A stretch of DNA of 64,000 nt from Erwinia tracheiphila (GTDB lineage: Bacteria; Pseudomonadota; Gammaproteobacteria; Enterobacterales; Enterobacteriaceae). Under the pieces are notes generated by a model. That model worked only from the letters and a program-made list of their open reading frames with translations. It had not been told where the DNA came from and ran no database searches. Below are positions 1 to 7,410 of the stretch, one piece after another (the stretch's first letter is position 1; each line of letters begins with the position of its first letter). The stretch lies in the NCBI RefSeq assembly GCF_021365465.1, contig NZ_CP089932.1, positions 1,860,001 through 1,924,000 of the forward strand, in the 5' to 3' direction. The translations under genes were made by a program, and so were the position numbers.

Positions 1-687
1 GAGTATCAGGCGTTTCCATTCATCATAATCCCGGATGTGGGCCAGCGACGGCGGCAGGGACAGGGCCCCCCAGGCCGACAGCAGGAACTGACGCACGTTC
101 CATATCCACCTCTCCCTGACCTTCGGCAGCGCGAACGACATCTTTTTCCAGTCCACATGCGAGTTTATCCCTCCCGTGGTCCACGACAGGTGCAGATGGC
201 AGTTCCAGTTAAACTGGCGACCGTAGGTGTGCAGTGCGCCAAAAATGCCGATGGGGAGTCCGCGTTTCTCTGCGGCGTACAGCAGGTTGTCGGCCGCCAG
301 AGCAAACAGATGGTCCGTGAGCCAGCGGTTGACGGCAAACAGTGGCCACAGGGTGTCCGGGAGCGTGAAGGTGCCGTGCTGGCAGGGCGTGTCGGGCAGA
401 CGAGCCATCATCGTCGCAATCCAGATATCGGTGGCCTTTTTGCCACAGGTCGGGCATCCCCTCCCGTTACAGCTCTGGTGCACATAGCGGTGATGCGTAA
501 AGCCGCCGTTCTCACAGCAAAACTCCCGGCTGCCCATCAGCGGCGTGCCGCAGGCCAGCATCTTTGTGACGACCTCCACCTCCACGTCCCGGAGCGGGTA
601 CGTCTCTATGATGTCAGCCCGTGTCCCGTTGCGCTGGAACAGCGATTTCATTGGCCGGGGCTGGAAGGCGGGATCAGAACCAGCCAT
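1..687 (-). CDS. IS91-family HUH transposase (C-terminus outside window)
   Basis: The minus-strand reading frame opens at ATG 687 and stays open to base 1 (229 codons visible). The N-terminal zinc-binding region is visible as Cys residues near 57, 58, 73, 78 and 81 (GCPTCGKK). The HUH-type metal site is CHLHLS near residues 163-168, the signature of rolling-circle Y-transposases of the IS91/ISCR group. The catalytic tyrosine region lies outside the window. Its start overlaps the stop of the upstream small ORF by 14 bases, which suggests translational coupling. No stop or frameshift is visible, so the copy may be intact. Confidence 0.8.
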   Translation of the reverse strand, partial: MAGSDPAFQPRPMKSLFQRNGTRADIIETYPLRDVEVEVVTKMLACGTPLMGSREFCCENGGFTHHRYVHQSCNGRGCPTCGKKATDIWIATMMARLPDTPCQHGTFTLPDTLWPLFAVNRWLTDHLFALAADNLLYAAEKRGLPIGIFGALHTYGRQFNWNCHLHLSWTTGGINSHVDWKKMSFALPKVRERWIWNVRQFLLSAWGALSLPPSLAHIRDYDEWKRLIL

Positions 688-904
688 GCTCACCAGGCAT
701 GAATGGCTCATCTTCGTACAGTTCAAACGACCGGGTGAAATAGCGGTAAGCGGTATAGCGGTAAGGGGAGTCGGGGTACAGGCGAAAGAAGGTGGTCCAG
801 AACAAATCAATACACAAGGGCTCTTCCTCGATAAAACGACGAAAGAGCACCTGGTAAGAAATCTGTGACTCACTGGCCAGCGTTCTGAGAACATGCTTAA
901 CCAT
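674..904 (-). CDS. IS91-type leading ORF, 76 aa
   Basis: This small acidic/aromatic-rich protein is encoded immediately upstream of and overlapping the HUH transposase. IS91-family elements commonly carry such a first ORF of unclear role. No catalytic motif is visible. The 14-base overlap with the next gene supports it as a real element gene rather than a chance frame. Function is unknown. Confidence 0.5.
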   Translation of the reverse strand: MVKHVLRTLASESQISYQVLFRRFIEEEPLCIDLFWTTFFRLYPDSPYRYTAYRYFTRSFELYEDEPFMPGEHGWF

Positions 905-998
905 TTTTGTGTGAGTGAGCTGATGCTCTGAGGAATGCGATACGGGATCACCTTCGGCTGATGGGATTCAGAATAACGCTATTCTGCCACACATCGAT

Positions 999-1259
999 TT
1001 GCAGCCGCCAGGCTGCTTCGTTCTGAGGCCAGGCAAACCGACGCAAAACGCATTTATCGAACGGTTTAACCGAACGTACCGGACAGAAATACTGGATTTT
1101 TATCTGTTCAGAACACTGAACGAGGCACGGGAAATCCCGGAGCGCTGGCTGACGGAATACAACAGCGAGCGGCCTCATGAATGCCTGAATAACCTGACAC
1201 CAGAAGAGTACCGGCTAATGGCTGAAAAAGCGGAACTCTCAAAAATTGCATGGACCTAG
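999..1259 (+). pseudogene. IS3-family transposase C-terminal fragment (orfB)
   Basis: The frame encodes the last part of an IS3-family integrase-like DDE transposase. It includes the characteristic stretch PGKPTQNAFIERFNRTYR, containing the third catalytic acid, and a tail with ERPHECLNNLTPEEY. Everything upstream of about residue 200 of a normal OrfB is missing, so this is a dead remnant. It sits between the IS91 element and an IS1 copy. The 8-base IS1 target duplication at 1272-1279 lies just past its stop. Confidence 0.75.
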
Positions 1260-1332
1260 AGCTGGGATACTTACATTTGGGTCGTGACGCAGACTTGCTG
1301 ATCGCGTATGCTTTGCGCTTTGGATGTAACAT

Positions 1333-1608
1333 ATGGCTAAAGTTGATGCCGTCTGCCCTCAGTGCAATGAAACTCATGCTGTACGATGTAACGGACATTC
1401 AGCATCCGGTGCCCAACGTTACATCTGCAAGCATTGTTCAAAGACCTTTCAGCTCAACTTTAGCTACTCCGGTGCCAAACCAGACACACACCAGACCATT
1501 GTTAATATGGCCATGAATGGTTCCGGATGTCGCGATACCGCACGGGTCCCCGGTATCAGCCTCAATACGGTTCTGCGGCACGTAAAAAAATTTCCCCAAA
1601 GCAGGTAG
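1333..1608 (+). CDS. insA: IS1 InsA
   Basis: This 91-residue protein has the InsA zinc ribbon (CPQCNETHAVRCNG and CKHC) followed by a helix-turn-helix region. InsA alone binds the IS1 ends and represses transposition. An A7 tract at 1584-1590 near its 3' end is the expected slippery site for the -1 frameshift that joins it to InsB. All residues of the domain are present, so this copy could be functional. Confidence 0.9.
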   Translation: MAKVDAVCPQCNETHAVRCNGHSASGAQRYICKHCSKTFQLNFSYSGAKPDTHQTIVNMAMNGSGCRDTARVPGISLNTVLRHVKKFPQSR

Positions 1609-2030
1609 CTGAGAATATCGACCCCGAAACGGAGGTTGTTATCTGCTGTGAAGCCGGTGAACAATGGTCTTACGTGCGGTGTAAAAGCAATCCCCGGTGG
1701 TTGTTCTATGCTTATGACCGTATCCGCAAACGTGCTCTGGCCCACGTCTTCGGCCCGAGAAATGCCCCGACCCTGCGACGATTGCTGGCCCTGTTAAGCA
1801 AATTTAACCTTGCCTTTTATATGACAGATGCCTGGCCGGTTTATAAAGTTCTGTTAAGTGCAACAGGCCACGTGGTGAGCAAGAAATATACCCAACGGAC
1901 AGAACGACATAATCTTAATCTTCGCACACATATCAAACGACTGACCCGCAGAACAATTTGCTTTTCGAAGTCAGAGGAAATGCATGATAAGATCATCGGT
2001 TGGTATCTTACTCTTCATCATTATCAATAA
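1527..2030 (+). CDS. insB: IS1 InsB, expressed as InsAB' by -1 frameshift
   Basis: The frame carries the IS1 DDE catalytic domain. After the A7 tract at 1584-1590 it reads VAENIDPETEVV, then YMTDAWPVYK and the C-terminal HLNLRTHIKRL-like region common to IS1. The real product is the InsA-InsB fusion made by programmed -1 frameshifting; the nominal ATG at 1527 is upstream of the slip site and probably unused. No stop interrupts the domain. Confidence 0.88.
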   Translation: MSRYRTGPRYQPQYGSAARKKISPKQVAENIDPETEVVICCEAGEQWSYVRCKSNPRWLFYAYDRIRKRALAHVFGPRNAPTLRRLLALLSKFNLAFYMTDAWPVYKVLLSATGHVVSKKYTQRTERHNLNLRTHIKRLTRRTICFSKSEEMHDKIIGWYLTLHHYQ

Positions 2031-2133
2031 ATCTGCGTCACGACCTACATTTGCAGCAAAAAGATTTGATCCTTTATGCCGAAAAGTGACATTACTATAT
2101 TGGTGCTACAACAATCGGGACGGGTAAGACCAA

Positions 2134-3290
2134 TTATGTTAAAAATCTTGAAATCGAGAAATGTCTATGTTTATTAATCACATTAAATTTCGACCGATCA
2201 CCTGTGATTATTTCAGATAATATAATACCTACTGCCGGAGCTATTGTTAACCCTGAACCTGAAAATCCTGTTGCAATTAATATGTGGTCATTATCAATAA
2301 TGTCTATTATTGGATTTTCGTCTGGCATAATATCCATTAGAGCTGTGCATGTCTGGATGCATTCTATATTGTCGTTAAACAGCCTGCTGGCTGCGGAAAC
2401 AATTCTCCTATATTCAATAGAATTGAATAACCATTTATTATATTTATGTTGTGAGAGATTGCTTTCTCTCCAGAAGAACTTTTTTCTTATGTTGGGGTTT
2501 ATTAATTTATTATACTTTAAATATGAAGATATATTATATCTATTTAATATAATCCCGATACTGGAATTATCTCCTATCATAATATTATTTGTATTTTTTT
2601 AATGATGAGGCCATTTTTTACAAAGTTTTCGTTAAAAGAATACTTGTTATTTGCATATATAGAAGATATCAGGCATGTCATCATTGGAATATCTATTCCT
2701 AACTCATATAAAATCGAACGCGATCCACTGCCTGCACTGATAATTAAATATTTTGAATTAAATCTTTCTTTTTTTGTTTGTATCAAATACGAATTATTCA
2801 TACGGGATAAGTTATAATCATCATATATTATTGGTATCTTACGTCTTATAATTTCTCTATTTAAAAACTCATACACCCCAAAAGGGTTTACTGTTCCATC
2901 ATTCATAGTGGTTAGCCTAAATACATCACAACCACTTTCAGGATGCAACAATATATTATTACAAGAGAATGATTTCGATGAATTATTCCAATCTGTTACA
3001 GCCTTTAATTCATCACTTTTGAAAAAATATGATAATCCTGGCTTCTTGTATTTTATTTCGTTATTAGATTTATAATTCAAAATATTCCATTCATTCAAAG
3101 ATATTAAGGAAAGGTAAAGTTGTTCTTTTTTTCTTAATTGCTGTCTAATAAACCCCCATGAATTTATTGTTTGTTTTGACTGTTCATTCTTATCAAAAAT
3201 ACAAACATTCACACCTTTATCTGAGAGATAATATGCGGCCATTAATCCGATAACGCCACCACCTATAATCACAACATCGTAATTATGCAT
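2134..3290 (-). pseudogene. FAD-dependent glycine/D-amino-acid oxidase-type enzyme, split by a frameshift
   Basis: The first frame (3290-2577) starts with the dinucleotide fold VVIIGGGVIGL. The second (2580-2134) carries the C-terminal flavin site GFSGSGLTIAPAVG. The two together equal one DAAO-family enzyme of about 385 residues. The break is at a run of seven A (minus strand, about 2592-2598): one extra A would read through as IIKKNTNNIMIGDN with no stop. In hydrazine pathways the homologous oxidase (Spb39) is thought to cleave the N-N-linked lysine adduct to hydrazinoacetate and aminoadipate semialdehyde. The start overlaps the cupin stop by 8 bases. It may be dead, rescued by slippage on the A tract, or made as two pieces (ATGA overlap at 2580-2577). 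Confidence 0.8.
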
Positions 3291-3606
3291 TAATCCACCA
3301 AATAGAAATTATGCAAAGTTGGCTACTGGAAGTATTTAGGATTGTATGCTTAGAGTTTGGTTTAAAATAAAGAAAATCACCCATTCTCGCTATTTTATCT
3401 TCACCATCCAAAGTTAATAATCCTTCTCCTTCATGAATAAACCAAATCTCATGGTCATCATGAACATCTACAGGAGTGCAGGTATTTTTATCTACTGAAA
3501 ATTTTGATACACCAATGTTTGTTCCTAATTTTTCCAAGCCTAACATTGGAACTAGCATTTTTATTCCATCTAATGATAGATTAATTTCGGTCATAGGTAT
3601 TTTCAT
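3283..3606 (-). CDS. Small cupin, candidate N-N bond-forming subunit
   Basis: This 107-residue single-domain cupin has motif 1 with His49, His52 and Glu53 (HDDHEIWFIHEGEG). Motif 2 is GDFLYFKPNSKH with His87 and Asn91, so the metal-binding set looks complete. In characterised hydrazine synthetases a zinc-binding cupin domain rearranges an O-aminoacyl N-hydroxylysine into the N-N product and is fused ahead of a MetRS-like domain. Here it is a separate gene after the MetRS-like gene, overlapping it by 4 bases (ATGA, 3606-3603), which favours stoichiometric co-translation. A role in ordinary sugar or dioxygenase chemistry cannot be excluded from sequence alone. Confidence 0.82.
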   Translation of the reverse strand: MKIPMTEINLSLDGIKMLVPMLGLEKLGTNIGVSKFSVDKNTCTPVDVHDDHEIWFIHEGEGLLTLDGEDKIARMGDFLYFKPNSKHTILNTSSSQLCIISIWWINA

Positions 3607-5090
3607 TTTTTAATATCCAAATAACGGGGCTGACCGTTTAGGTTTAATTTAGTCCATAACTTCTGAGCAAATGATGGACATATAGGATATATAAAGGCAG
3701 ACAAAAATATAATTTGATTCCTGTCATTGACATTGATGACATTTAGCAACGAGATAACTCTATCTGCGACCTTTTTAAGGTTTAAGCACCCTGGGGATAA
3801 ATCAATATAATTTTCAAAGAAGTAATTATACATATCTAATGCGGGTATATCCGCATCATTTTTGTTATATTCGCCAAATGAATATATTTTATTAAAGATG
3901 ATTGAAATATTTTTAGAAAAGCATTTGAATTCATTCTCATCAAAATTAGTAGATGTATTTTCGTCAGGACATGTGTGACATAAATATAATCTAATTATAT
4001 CAACAGAAGAGCCTAACGTTTCAACACAATCTCTAGCCCAAATGACATTTCTCCTGCTTGTTGAAAATTTTGAATTATTCAGATGATAAAACCTATTGAC
4101 AAGGCAGTGACTATAATCTTTGTACTCACCTAATATTTTACTGAACATTGGGGGGTATATTAATAATGGAATAGTATTATCAAAACCAAATGAGAATATT
4201 ATTTCAAATTTACTATTATGTTCAAATGGGTTTTTTTCTAAACTAAATTCTATTTTTAATAACTCACCTAAAAATAATGAATAAAAGTAAGATGAGCTAT
4301 ATGAATATATAACGTGCTCATTATTTAAAGTTGCATCTTTTATTCCCCAACTTCCAAGCTCAGTTAGTCTTGCATAATCATTTTTTAATATATATTTATA
4401 TGCTAGTCGTAATGTATCTCTCCCTAATGATTTTTTTTTAGCACTATCTATTATATGTTTTTTATCCAAAATCAAATAATAGTCATCCGTTTTAACTAAT
4501 GCTAATTGATCTTTCGGATGATACTTGTCATAGCTGCTTTTAAGTGTATCAGCAGGGTTATCCATACCGCACACTTCGCAATAGTAACCAGAGCCATTAT
4601 TATTACACTCAGGGCACTTTCCAATTAGAGAAGAGCCTGTTATGTAGTTTTTTGTATTGCTGTTGTATGGAACTAAATGCTCAATTTTACATGTGAAATT
4701 GCTTTTTATCAGTTTTGTATGCATTCTTACCAAAAAAGATGTGTAATCATCTTTAATCTTATTATCACTCGGATTAATGAATAAATCGACATCAATAGAT
4801 AGTTTTTCTAGGCTTATTTGTATACATTTTTTATTAGTTAAGCAAGTTTCCTCAATAGTGCAGGAATTACGTAATGCCTCTGGAATAACATGAGATTCAT
4901 AAGAGTCAGTGCCGGTTGCAATATATATCTCATTTCCTAATTGTTTGTTAAATCTTTTTAAAATATCCATTTTTAAAAATGGACCAGCTATATGGCCTAA
5001 GTGTAGATCACCATTAGGTGTAGGCATTGCTGCAATCCCAAAATATCTTTCTCTTTTGTTATTTTTAATAAATCTATGTATTTTATTCAT
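3603..5090 (-). CDS. Methionyl-tRNA-synthetase-like ligase of a hydrazine synthetase
   Basis: This 495-residue class I synthetase fold has the HIGH-type motif PTPNGDLHLGH at residues 23-33. Four zinc cysteines are at about 159, 162, 171 and 174 (CPEC, CEVC), and a KMSKS variant KFSTSR is at 341-346. It is shorter than housekeeping MetRS (E. coli 677 residues), diverged, and very AT-rich. Its position between a lysine N-hydroxylase and a cupin, not beside tRNA or translation genes, argues for ATP-dependent ester formation between an amino acid and N-hydroxylysine, the role of MetRS-like domains in hydrazine synthetases. A spare MetRS for antibiotic resistance is the main alternative, but the operon context is against it. 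Confidence 0.85.
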   Translation of the reverse strand: MNKIHRFIKNNKRERYFGIAAMPTPNGDLHLGHIAGPFLKMDILKRFNKQLGNEIYIATGTDSYESHVIPEALRNSCTIEETCLTNKKCIQISLEKLSIDVDLFINPSDNKIKDDYTSFLVRMHTKLIKSNFTCKIEHLVPYNSNTKNYITGSSLIGKCPECNNNGSGYYCEVCGMDNPADTLKSSYDKYHPKDQLALVKTDDYYLILDKKHIIDSAKKKSLGRDTLRLAYKYILKNDYARLTELGSWGIKDATLNNEHVIYSYSSSYFYSLFLGELLKIEFSLEKNPFEHNSKFEIIFSFGFDNTIPLLIYPPMFSKILGEYKDYSHCLVNRFYHLNNSKFSTSRRNVIWARDCVETLGSSVDIIRLYLCHTCPDENTSTNFDENEFKCFSKNISIIFNKIYSFGEYNKNDADIPALDMYNYFFENYIDLSPGCLNLKKVADRVISLLNVINVNDRNQIIFLSAFIYPICPSFAQKLWTKLNLNGQPRYLDIKK

Positions 5091-5099
5091 GGTTATACT

Positions 5100-6374
5100 C
5101 TAATCAAAATTTTGAAATATATTATTTTTTTGTTCTATATAGTAGTGCTTACCAATAATGTCATTTGCAATAATAGAAGCGCGGATAGCACCATATCCCA
5201 GATCTGGTGATGTTAAACCATGCGTGTTGATTTCCATATTTTGTACATAAATAGTTCCATCCCCATTGTATTTAACTTTGTAATTAAAATCCAAATCTAT
5301 AGTTTCTTTATCTGTAAGTTTTATTTTGTTCTTTAATTTATCCAGGAAAGCGGGTATTTCGTATTTGTAACCTGTGCAACATATTAGATAATCTGTTAAT
5401 ATAGTTTTATTTTGTTCAGTTCGAGTATTTTTGAACTTCATGATAATATTATTTTTTTGTTCTATTTCTATCAAGTCTAAAAATGGGTGTATTAGAACAT
5501 AATTATCAATGTCATTATTAATATCACGATGATAAAGAGCATTGTATATGTCTGATATTGTGCTATAGCTTATTCCTTTGTATATAAAAGCCTGAGATTT
5601 TACTAATTTTTTTTTATCGCCATGCCCATGATAAAAAAACTTCGTGTGATCCAATGAACTAAATTCAAGGCCAAATTTAGAATACTCCATTTGAAATAAT
5701 CCCTGGCTCCTTGTCAGCCAATTTAAAAAATATTTTTTCTTACCATTCTCCATTTGTTCATTGAATAAAAATTTAAAAATTTCTGCTGAAGATTGCCCCG
5801 ATCCCAAAATTGTTATGTTAGCATTTTTCTTTATTTTACATTGATTTTTATAAAAATCAGAACTATGAATAATATTTTTATTTTGTTTAACACATTCTGG
5901 CGTGTAGGGTACGGTGCCAATACCAATAACAATTTTTCTAGTATATATCTTTCCTTTTGATGTTTGTATAGCAAAGCCTGTTTTTGTTTCTTTAATAGAT
6001 ATTGCAGCACAATCAAAAATTATTTTTTCTTTAATCTTTTCACAAGCCCATTGACAATAGTTATTGTATTCTCTTCTTGGTACTTTGAAGTCTTCAAAGA
6101 AGAAAAATTTTTGTAATCTATTTTTTTCATGTAAATAATTCAAATAGGTAAACTCACTTCTTGGGTTTACCATTGTACTTAAATCAGCTAAAAAAGGAAC
6201 CTGTAATGTTGTGCCCTCTAGTAGCATACCTTCATGCCAGCTAAAACTCTCTTTTTGCTCAATAGCTATATAGTTTTCAAACCCAGCTTCGTGTAGTAAA
6301 ACGGATAAACTTAAATTAAAAGGGCCTAATCCTATACATACTACGTCCGTCTCTTTAAAAAAATCACCCATCAT
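5100..6374 (-). CDS. Lysine/ornithine N-monooxygenase (N-hydroxylase)
   Basis: This 424-residue flavin enzyme of the IucD/PvdA/SidA type has the FAD motif GLGPFN at residues 15-20. The NADPH motif GSGQSSAE is at 191-198 and the C-terminal CCTGY at 333-337 matches the family ATGY signature. These enzymes hydroxylate the side-chain amine of lysine or ornithine. In siderophore loci they sit with synthetase genes, but none is here; the partners are a MetRS-like enzyme and a cupin, so N6-hydroxylysine for N-N bond formation is the likely use. It starts in an ATGA overlap with the restored GNAT frame and ends 9 bases before the next gene. Confidence 0.88.
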   Translation of the reverse strand: MMGDFFKETDVVCIGLGPFNLSLSVLLHEAGFENYIAIEQKESFSWHEGMLLEGTTLQVPFLADLSTMVNPRSEFTYLNYLHEKNRLQKFFFFEDFKVPRREYNNYCQWACEKIKEKIIFDCAAISIKETKTGFAIQTSKGKIYTRKIVIGIGTVPYTPECVKQNKNIIHSSDFYKNQCKIKKNANITILGSGQSSAEIFKFLFNEQMENGKKKYFLNWLTRSQGLFQMEYSKFGLEFSSLDHTKFFYHGHGDKKKLVKSQAFIYKGISYSTISDIYNALYHRDINNDIDNYVLIHPFLDLIEIEQKNNIIMKFKNTRTEQNKTILTDYLICCTGYKYEIPAFLDKLKNKIKLTDKETIDLDFNYKVKYNGDGTIYVQNMEINTHGLTSPDLGYGAIRASIIANDIIGKHYYIEQKNNIFQNFD

Positions 6375-6422
6375 TTTATGTCCTTATTATATGCAAAAAA
6401 GATGTCATCACGCACATAGCTA

Positions 6423-6803
6423 TTATTTTTTATATAATTTCTGGCCGACATAATTATCTTTGACTGTACTCAATGTGATAAATTCTGATTCTGTTTCTTT
6501 TGCCAGTTCCTCCGCTTTATTTAGTAGCATTGTACCTGTTCCTTGACATCTCGATTCCGCCATTGTATGTAAATCATATAACAGCCATATTTGTTTCATT
6601 TCCAGAGAAAATAATAACGGATGCAGATTTGTAAGATCTAATGTTTTTTTATTCTCATCCTCTACATAATAGATAACAGATTCATTTTTTTTTACTCTAT
6701 CTAATAGATAATTTTTAATATCATTAATATTCGATGTTGCATGGTAAAATTCATGATCTTTCTTAAAGAGAGGAACTATTTTATCAACATCGTTTATATT
6801 CAT
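6423..6803 (-). CDS. GNAT acyltransferase, C-terminus lost by a frameshift
   Basis: This is the first gene of the operon, 126 residues as it stands. The acetyl-CoA loop region is visible around CQGTGTMLLNKAEELA. The frame stops right after GQKLYKK. Removing one A from the A6 tract at 6426-6431 would extend it with NNSYVRDDIFFAYNKDIK, a typical GNAT tail. That extended frame ends at 6371, overlapping the next start as ATGA, so it is almost surely the ancestral one. A GNAT also accompanies hydrazinoacetate chemistry in triacsin-type clusters, so N-acylation of a hydrazine intermediate is a reasonable inference. Whether the short form is active is unclear. Confidence 0.78.
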   Translation of the reverse strand: MNINDVDKIVPLFKKDHEFYHATSNINDIKNYLLDRVKKNESVIYYVEDENKKTLDLTNLHPLLFSLEMKQIWLLYDLHTMAESRCQGTGTMLLNKAEELAKETESEFITLSTVKDNYVGQKLYKK

Positions 6804-6834
6804 TTTATTTGTCTTTTGTAATTATGTTATTTCC

Positions 6835-6877
6835 TATATTAGCTTATAATTGACAATTATATGTGATGAATGTCACA
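6835..6877 (-). promoter_or_regulatory. Perfect CRP-type site and putative class II promoter of the hydrazine operon
   Basis: TGTGATGAATGTCACA at 6862-6877 is a perfect TGTGA-N6-TCACA palindrome. An AT-rich hexamer TAATAT (minus strand, 6841-6836) lies where a -10 box is expected for a class II CRP promoter (palindrome centred near -41.5). The first ATG is at 6803. This suggests activation of the operon under cAMP-CRP control. Confidence 0.6.
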
Positions 6878-6948
6878 ACCTGTGGCTTTAGTGCATAGAT
6901 GGCTAATAACGTATCATTAACGCCTGCTCACTCTAAAGTCTGTTAACG

Positions 6949-7410
6949 ATGCCACATAAGCATAACACCAAAAAGCGTCATCACATTCCCAAAGCAAAAT
7001 ATACCATCACTAACTGGTCGCAATACGAAGCGGGATTGAAACAACGTGGCAGCCTGGCGCTCTGGTTTATCCCTGAGGCCATTACGCACCGAAAGGCTGC
7101 AGTCCGTACCTCTCCGGGTGAACAGCCGCGTTATTCCGACCTCGCCATCCAAACCTGTCTGATGCTCCGTACCGCTTTCAGTATACCCTTGCGTCAGACC
7201 GAATGCATGATGCCGTCGGTTTTCAGTATTATGGCAGTGAGTCTCTCTGTGCCGGACCATACCACCGTCAGCCGACGGGTCGTGAGATTGCCGCCACTTC
7301 CTCGCATCTCCGCTGAAGGGGCGGCCCACATCCTTATCGACCACTACTGGGCTAAAGGCCTATGGCGTGGGCAATGGCTGGAGGATAAACACGGAGCTAA
7401 ATCCCGATAA
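6949..7410 (+). pseudogene. IS5-family (IS903-like) transposase remnant
   Basis: The frame starts like IS903-group transposases (MPHKHNTKKRHHIPK, then NWSQYEAGLKQRG) and ends near WLEDKHGAKSR. It is only 153 residues, about half the normal length. Local frame disturbance is visible around 7340-7370, where the expected IDSTGLKVYG-like stretch is garbled. The catalytic C-terminal part is missing and the fragment runs straight into another IS5-family remnant. Confidence 0.75.

Larger units (their letters stand above)
1..905 (-). mobile_element. IS91-family element, cut by window edge
   Basis: Two overlapping minus-strand genes, a 76-residue leading ORF and an HUH transposase, have the organisation of IS91-type rolling-circle elements. 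The element runs off the left edge, so only one side is visible and its exact end is not resolved. It abuts an IS3-family fragment on the right, so this is part of a nested IS cluster. Confidence 0.7.
1280..2045 (+). mobile_element. IS1-family element, copy A (766 bp, with TSD)
   Basis: The element begins GGTCGTGACGCAGA and ends with the inverted match TCTGCGTCACGACC. It is 766 bp long, essentially IS1 length, and contains insA and insB. Two more copies of the same length are at 11593-12358 and 62406-63171. Only this copy keeps an 8-bp target duplication. Confidence 0.92.
1272..2053. repeat. 8-bp target-site duplication TACATTTG flanking IS1 copy A
   Basis: TACATTTG occurs at 1272-1279 and again at 2046-2053, directly abutting the two ends of the IS1-like element. 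An 8-9 bp duplication is normal for IS1. Its exact conservation points to a simple, relatively recent insertion. Confidence 0.9.
2134..6877 (-). other. Putative hydrazine (N-N bond) biosynthesis operon, AT-rich island
   Basis: Five minus-strand genes lie head to tail: GNAT, N-hydroxylase, MetRS-like enzyme, cupin and FAD oxidase. Gaps are 9 bases or less, or the genes overlap. N-hydroxylase, cupin, MetRS-like domain and DAAO-type oxidase together are the enzyme set of the Spb38/Spb40/Spb39 hydrazine pathway. Base composition is far more AT-rich than the core genes (by eye about one quarter to one third G+C), and both flanks are IS debris, so acquisition by transfer is likely. No NRPS, PKS or ligase gene is adjacent, so the final product is unknown. 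Confidence 0.75.

Noticed and set aside
37..702. 221-codon plus-strand frame at the left edge
   Set aside because: It is the antisense shadow of the IS91 transposase on the minus strand, which has zinc and HUH motifs.
3603..5090. Extra methionyl-tRNA synthetase for translation or antibiotic resistance
   Set aside because: It is short, highly diverged, and embedded by overlaps in an operon with hydroxylase and cupin. Not fully excluded, but the context favours biosynthesis.
5100..6374. Siderophore (aerobactin-type) locus suggested by the N-hydroxylase
   Set aside because: No IucA/IucC-type synthetase, NRPS or TonB receptor is present; the partners are a MetRS-like enzyme, cupin and oxidase.
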